Shown here piece by piece: positions 6,764-10,166 of a stretch of DNA of 10,166 nucleotides; within the stretch, counting starts at the first letter, position 1, and every line of letters starts with the position of its first letter. A program made the translations under genes and the position numbers. Source of the DNA: Deltaproteobacteria bacterium (GTDB taxonomy: Bacteria > Desulfobacterota > Desulfarculia > Adiutricales > Adiutricaceae); NCBI GenBank assembly GCA_031279525.1, contig JAITIH010000344.1:1-10166 (forward strand), written 5' to 3'. The notes beneath the pieces were generated by a model, which had not been told where the DNA came from, did not search any database, and saw nothing but the letters and a program-made list of their open reading frames with translations.

Positions 6764-7498
6764 TTATTCGCTGGCCTGGGCGGACAGGGAGCCGGACTCC
6801 AAAATTTCCATGACCTGGCTTAAGCTTAGCTGGGCCTGGCCGAGGTGGACGACGGGCTGGCCCTCCTCGTCGAAGGAGACCGAGGAAACTTTGCCGCTGA
6901 TGGTGGGGGCTATGCCGTCGGTCATGGCTTCGCCAGCCGCGTTGGTGGCGGTGACCTGGAAGGCGTAGGCCCCGTCTGGGACTTTCTCGCCGTTGTTGTT
7001 TAGGCCGTCCCAGTTTAAATCGTAAGTCCCGGGGGCGACCTGGCCCCAGTCGTACATGCGGACCTGGGTCCCGCTCGAGTCGATCACGTAAACCTGGATC
7101 TTGGCCGTCTCGCTCACCTCTAAGCTGCCCTTGATATCGACTTGGCCGCCGGTGACGGAGAAGAGATTGGCCTCGGCTTTGACTTCCTTCCCGATGAGGG
7201 AAAGCGTCTGGAACTGGTTCTGGGCCTGGATGTAACCGGCCATGGAAGTGACGTTGGTGTTGAGGTTGGTCAGCTGCTCCAGCTGGGAGTACTGGGCCAA
7301 CTGGGCCGTCATCTCGGTGTCTTCCATGGGGTTAAAAGGATCCTGGTTTTGCAGCTGGGTCAATAACAGGGTTAAAAAGGCGTCCTTGCCTAATTGCCGC
7401 TCCGAGCCGTCGGTGACCGGGACGGTTTCTTCCGTCCAAGGCTGAGCGACCGACGTTCTGGCCGCGGGGGGGTTGTCGGCGCTGTAGATCTGAACCAT
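6764..7498 (-). CDS. flgD: Flagellar hook assembly scaffold FlgD
   Basis: FlgD forms the temporary cap under which FlgE subunits add to the hook tip, and is discarded once the hook is complete. The 244 residues fit the family (231 in E. coli). The N-terminal FlgD signature is clear: LGKDAFLTLLLTQLQNQDPF (36-55), followed by NPMEDTEMTAQLAQYSQLEQ. The C-terminal half carries the FlgD Ig-like domain at about 128-186, seen as IQVYVIDSSGTQVR, then LNWDGLNNNGEKVPDGAYAF. It is enclosed by Tudor-like strands at about 100-125 and 195-225. AGGAG (complement of 7505-7509) six bases before the ATG supports the start. It lies 115 bp after fliK and 35 bp before flgE, in the usual fliK-flgD-flgE order, and probably shares their transcript. 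Confidence 0.95.
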   Translation of the reverse strand: MVQIYSADNPPAARTSVAQPWTEETVPVTDGSERQLGKDAFLTLLLTQLQNQDPFNPMEDTEMTAQLAQYSQLEQLTNLNTNVTSMAGYIQAQNQFQTLSLIGKEVKAEANLFSVTGGQVDIKGSLEVSETAKIQVYVIDSSGTQVRMYDWGQVAPGTYDLNWDGLNNNGEKVPDGAYAFQVTATNAAGEAMTDGIAPTISGKVSSVSFDEEGQPVVHLGQAQLSLSQVMEILESGSLSAQASE

Positions 7499-7569
7499 TT
7501 TTCGCTCCTGTCACGCCTTGCGCGATCGCTTACGCGACTTTTACCTTACTCTCTTAACCTAAGGATTAT

Positions 7570-7590
7570 AAGCGCGCCTAAGACGCGCTT
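7570..7590. repeat. Hairpin in the fliK-flgD gap
   Basis: AAGCGCG (7570-7576) and CGCGCTT (7584-7590) form a perfect 7-bp stem with a 7-nt loop between the fliK stop and the flgD ribosome binding site. No long T-tract follows on the minus strand (TTATAATCC), so full termination is unlikely. It may act as an RNA processing or stability element, or as a partial attenuator between the low-copy FliK and the hook-structure genes. The role is inference. Confidence 0.4.
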
Positions 7591-7613
7591 TATCCGCGAT
7601 AAGGCCAAAAAAT

Positions 7614-9413
7614 CTATATCACTTTGTCCAAAAGCCGCTCGCTCTGGCCCAATAGGGTCTGGGCCGCCTCCTGGCTCTCCGCTTGATCCGCGTCCGTTAG
7701 GTTCGCCACTAAGGCCACCCCATCCGATCGGCTAAAGCTCCGATCCTTTTCCGCCTGCCCGTCGAAGGACAAAGTCAGGCTCATTTCCAGGCCCGACTCC
7801 TTAAGGGAGGCCTTTAAGGAAGATATTTCCCGTTCCAAGGCCTCGTAGGCCTCGGCCGTCTCGGCCCTAATGTGGGCGGTCAGCTTGTCTTTGTCGACCT
7901 TAAGCTCCACGTCCAACCGGCCTAGCTCCTCAGGGTCCAAGTCCATCTTGAGGCGATGGACGCCCTGGCGGGCCGAATAAATCAGCTTTTTCTCCAGCTG
8001 CCGGGCCAGGCTTTCCCGAGACCCGTAGCCAGAAAGCTCGGCCACGAAGGTCTGGGCGACGCCCGAGCCGTCTAGGCCCTGGCCTACGGCCACGGATTTG
8101 ATCCCGCTTAGGGCCAGGCGCTCTTTCTCTCGCTCTTGGCCGCGCCGCTGACCCTGGCCGTCCAGGCTCTCGCCGCCGGTCCTTAGCCCGGAGATCCCAC
8201 CCCTTAAGGCCTGAAGGGCCGGGGAGAGCTCGGCGAAGTCGTCGGCCAATTCATGGTCGCCTAAGGAGGCCAATTTTAAGATTATCTCGTTAAATATGGG
8301 GGTTTTGGCCAGCTCGGCCTCTTTGGCCGACCCGGCCGCCAGGGACTGGAGGTCTTGGACCACGCTAGCCGCGTTTAGGGCCACGGTCTCTTGGGGTTTG
8401 TCCAAAATGGCCAAAAAGCCTAAAAGATCCTCTAAGCTGGCCGCCGGGGTCTGGGCCAGGTACTGGCTAAAGAGGGTCAGGCTTTCGGAGTTGGCGCCCA
8501 TGGATTTTAAGGCCAAAAACAATTCGCTCGAGTCCCCGTCGCTCAGTAAAGGGGCTAAAGGCTCGCCCAAGTCGCTAAGGAGCTTTCTAAGGCTCTGGGA
8601 GGAAAAGGCTTCCCCTGGGGACAGATCCGAGGTCACGGCTTTAACGGCCTCGGTGGATAAACCCAAGCTCAAAAAGAACTGGCCCATGGCCCCTAAGCCG
8701 GCCTCGGTCGCGATCAGTTGGTCGCCCGAGGCGGCCCCTTGGCTAAATAGGTCGACTAAGCCCTCGGGCATTTCCTGGCCCCCGTTTAGCTCCGAGAGCC
8801 CTAAGGTCTGAGCCATGGCCAAGTCGCCTTCCATGAGGCTCACTTCTTTCATGACCTTATCTAAGGTGAGGCTCCCTTGGGAGAGGCGGGCCAAGGACTC
8901 CGCGACTTTCTCGGTCTCCGCCCCGCTGGCCAACATGACCCGGCCTAAGGCGGGGAGACAGTCGCGGTCCAGGGACCAAAGGTTGCCCTCGCCTTTTAAA
9001 TTTTCCAAAAGGCCTTTTAAGGCTTTGGTGGGCCGCTCCTCGCCGGTCAGCTTAAAGCCCCTTAGCCCGCGCTCCAGTTGGCCGCCGCCCATAAGAGCCT
9101 GGCTAACCTCTTCTTTAAACGGCTGGGGCAATATCGTCTGGGCCTGGAAGACCTCAAGCTTATTTTTGACGATCTTCTTCCGCCTGGCCTTAAACTTTTC
9201 CACTTCCTTTAAATAGTTGGTTTCCTCGCTTTTCTCGGCCTGGGCCGCGTCGCTGGAAATCCTCTCCTCTGGGTCCAATTTATCCCGGATTTCCTTGGCC
9301 CGCTCCAAGTAAGAGTCAAAGTCCTCGGCCGAGAAAGCCTCGATTAAGCTATCTTTGGTTATGGCTATTTCCCGGTACTCGATAACGGTGGAGCTGACGG
9401 CCAAAGAGTTCAT
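7614..9413 (-). CDS. fliK: Flagellar hook-length control protein FliK
   Basis: FliK is exported during hook growth, measures hook length, and makes FlhB switch the export gate from rod/hook to filament substrates. The best evidence is the C-terminal Flg_hook domain at about 465-555 of 599 residues: ESLARQLEKKLIYSARQGVHRL, then MDLDPEELGRLDVELKVDKDKL and an amphipathic helix ending LKESGLEMSL. The N-terminal 150 residues are charged. Residues about 150-405 hold Leu-rich helical repeats, and 410-432 is a polar linker. I chose the ATG at 9413 over an in-frame ATG at 9509. It is preceded by GGAAGGAAAG, and the predicted sigma-54 start site (about 9453) lies downstream of 9509. The 599 residues exceed E. 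coli FliK (375). The central part is poorly conserved in the family, so the call rests on the C-terminus and on flgD and flgE following. Confidence 0.9.
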   Translation of the reverse strand: MNSLAVSSTVIEYREIAITKDSLIEAFSAEDFDSYLERAKEIRDKLDPEERISSDAAQAEKSEETNYLKEVEKFKARRKKIVKNKLEVFQAQTILPQPFKEEVSQALMGGGQLERGLRGFKLTGEERPTKALKGLLENLKGEGNLWSLDRDCLPALGRVMLASGAETEKVAESLARLSQGSLTLDKVMKEVSLMEGDLAMAQTLGLSELNGGQEMPEGLVDLFSQGAASGDQLIATEAGLGAMGQFFLSLGLSTEAVKAVTSDLSPGEAFSSQSLRKLLSDLGEPLAPLLSDGDSSELFLALKSMGANSESLTLFSQYLAQTPAASLEDLLGFLAILDKPQETVALNAASVVQDLQSLAAGSAKEAELAKTPIFNEIILKLASLGDHELADDFAELSPALQALRGGISGLRTGGESLDGQGQRRGQEREKERLALSGIKSVAVGQGLDGSGVAQTFVAELSGYGSRESLARQLEKKLIYSARQGVHRLKMDLDPEELGRLDVELKVDKDKLTAHIRAETAEAYEALEREISSLKASLKESGLEMSLTLSFDGQAEKDRSFSRSDGVALVANLTDADQAESQEAAQTLLGQSERLLDKVI

Positions 9414-9464
9414 AAATTCTTTCCTTCCTCGGTCTAAAGGCCCTTGGGGCTGACGTTCTCTTAA

Positions 9465-9480
9465 GCAACCCCTGTGCCAA
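9465..9480 (-). promoter_or_regulatory. Sigma-54 (-24/-12) promoter of fliK-flgD-flgE
   Basis: On the minus strand the sequence reads TTGGCACAGGGGTTGCTT, matching the sigma-54 consensus TTGGCAC-N5-TTGCW at every key position. The invariant GG (9478-9477) and GC (9466-9465) have the required spacing. The predicted start site is near 9453, giving an untranslated leader of about 40 nt before the fliK ATG at 9413. Sigma-54 control of hook genes is well known in several proteobacterial groups and needs an AAA+ activator, which is not in this window. Confidence 0.85.
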
Positions 9481-9504
9481 GGCCAATCTTGCCCCTTTGG
9501 CCCC

Positions 9505-9545
9505 CACATTACACCATTAATTTAGATTAATAGTCTATAATTACA
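9505..9545. promoter_or_regulatory. AT-rich region with ATTAAT palindromes upstream of the sigma-54 promoter
   Basis: ATTAAT occurs at 9516-9521 and again at 9526-9531. Because ATTAAT is self-complementary, the pair is both a direct and an inverted repeat. It lies about 63-78 bp upstream of the predicted start site, in an AT-rich island within GC-rich DNA. This is where an IHF-type bending site or an activator site could lie, but I see no good IHF consensus match. Confidence 0.35.
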
Positions 9546-9649
9546 GCCCATCGTTCTTAATCTCCTTGACCCTTTCCTCCGCTTCCCCTTGAGAGCGTAG
9601 GGCTTGGCCCAAGGGCCCGGGCAAGATCTGCCTTCCCAAAAGGGGCCCC

Positions 9650-10166
9650 TGGCCCAGCTTGCCCAAAAACTCGCCCTAGCCAGCCCGAAGCCAGCTCCAA
9701 AACCGCCCAAAGCCCACCCCAAAAAGCTCGCCCGATTAGGCCTTAAAGCCTTAAAAGCTTACCTAAGGCTCGCCTCAAGCTGGCCAAAAGCCTTATTAAA
9801 CTCTGGCCATGAGCTCCCTTTAAGCTCGATCGACCACGCCTAAAAAACCCAAATAATCCCCTTAAGCTCGCCCGATTGCCCCTTAAAACCTTAAAAGCTC
9901 GCCCACGCTCGCCTAAAGCTAGCCGGAAGACTTTTATCTCTGGCCAAGAGCGCCCCTTAAGCTCGCCCTAGCCAGCCCGACGCCAACCCAAAAACCGCCA
10001 AAGCGCTCCTAAGCTCGCCCGAGCTAGCCTCAAACCTTAATCGCTCGCTTAACGCTCGCCTAAAGCTAGCCGGAAGCCTTTTACTCTGGCCAGGAGCGCC
10101 CCTTAAGCCCGCTCGACCCCGCCCGAAAACCCAAATAATCCCCTTAAGCTCGCCCGATTGCCCCTT
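9650..10166. repeat. Tandem array of about 145-bp units with dimeric higher-order pattern
   Basis: Related units follow one another to the window end. A perfect 40-bp match exists between 9845-9884 and 10127-10166 (282 bp apart). A perfect 19-bp match exists between 9670-9688 and 9962-9980 (292 bp apart). The intervening half shares a perfect 25-bp match between 9905-9929 and 10052-10076 (147 bp apart). Units thus alternate as a-b-a'-b'. Common words are GCTCGCCC, CCTTAAGC and CTAAAGCTAGCCGGAAG. No reading frame stays open through the array. It is probably intergenic repeat DNA that continues beyond the window. No gene is seen between it and fliK. Confidence 0.85.

Noticed and set aside
7565-7602. 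An internal promoter for flgD (perfect TATAAT on the minus strand at 7570-7565)
   Set aside because: No acceptable -35 element lies at 16-18 bp. The -10 match overlaps the hairpin flank and may be chance.
9414-9509. A 32-residue N-terminal extension of FliK from the ATG at 9509
   Set aside because: The sigma-54 promoter (9465-9480) lies inside it and would start transcription downstream of that ATG. The ATG at 9413 has a good ribosome binding site.
9604-9843. A 79-codon + strand Lys/Pro/Ala-rich frame with a TTG start, superficially like a histone H1 tail
   Set aside because: It lies in the repeat array, lacks a ribosome binding site, and the equivalent frame is broken in later units. It is kept only as a weak finding about parallel units.
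9650-10166. A CRISPR array
   Set aside because: The units are about 145 bp and related along their whole length. There are no short, constant repeats alternating with unique spacers, and no cas gene.

Overview
The window most resembles a motile, Gram-negative-type bacterium, plausibly a Desulfobacterota (Deltaproteobacteria) member. The evidence is a fliK-flgD-flgE hook operon with a near-consensus sigma-54 promoter, a very large hook protein, and a GC-rich coding style full of GGCC. The taxonomic call is inference and low confidence; no rRNA or other marker gene is present. Four genes cover about 71% of the window, which is low for a free-living bacterium. The rest is long, repeat-rich DNA without recognisable genes.

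Layout. Positions 1-1464 hold no convincing gene. They start with a degenerating 45-48 bp tandem repeat (1-176), followed by AT-rich stretches and several inverted repeats. argJ (1465-2634, +) encodes the ornithine acetyltransferase of arginine biosynthesis. It stands alone and is followed by an intrinsic terminator. A 596-bp convergent gap (2635-3230) carries nested direct repeats and a second terminator facing the other way. On the minus strand lie, in transcription order, fliK (9413-7614), flgD (7498-6764) and flgE (6728-3231). Positions 9532-10166 hold a tandem array of roughly 145-bp units with a dimeric (about 285 bp) higher-order pattern that runs off the window end.

How the genes work together. 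FlgD is the scaffold that caps the growing hook, FlgE is the hook subunit, and FliK measures hook length and triggers the export switch to filament-type substrates. The sigma-54 site just upstream of fliK suggests that the three are transcribed together as a middle-class flagellar operon. argJ is unrelated and convergent with them.

The most unusual feature is in FlgE. At 1165 residues it is nearly three times the length of the E. coli protein. The extra length is mainly an insertion of about 550 residues at the start of the middle (FlaE/D2-type) region. It is built from seven degenerate repeats of about 63-78 residues plus a partial eighth, each beginning with a motif like [FY]NAAYxxYMTxSGY.
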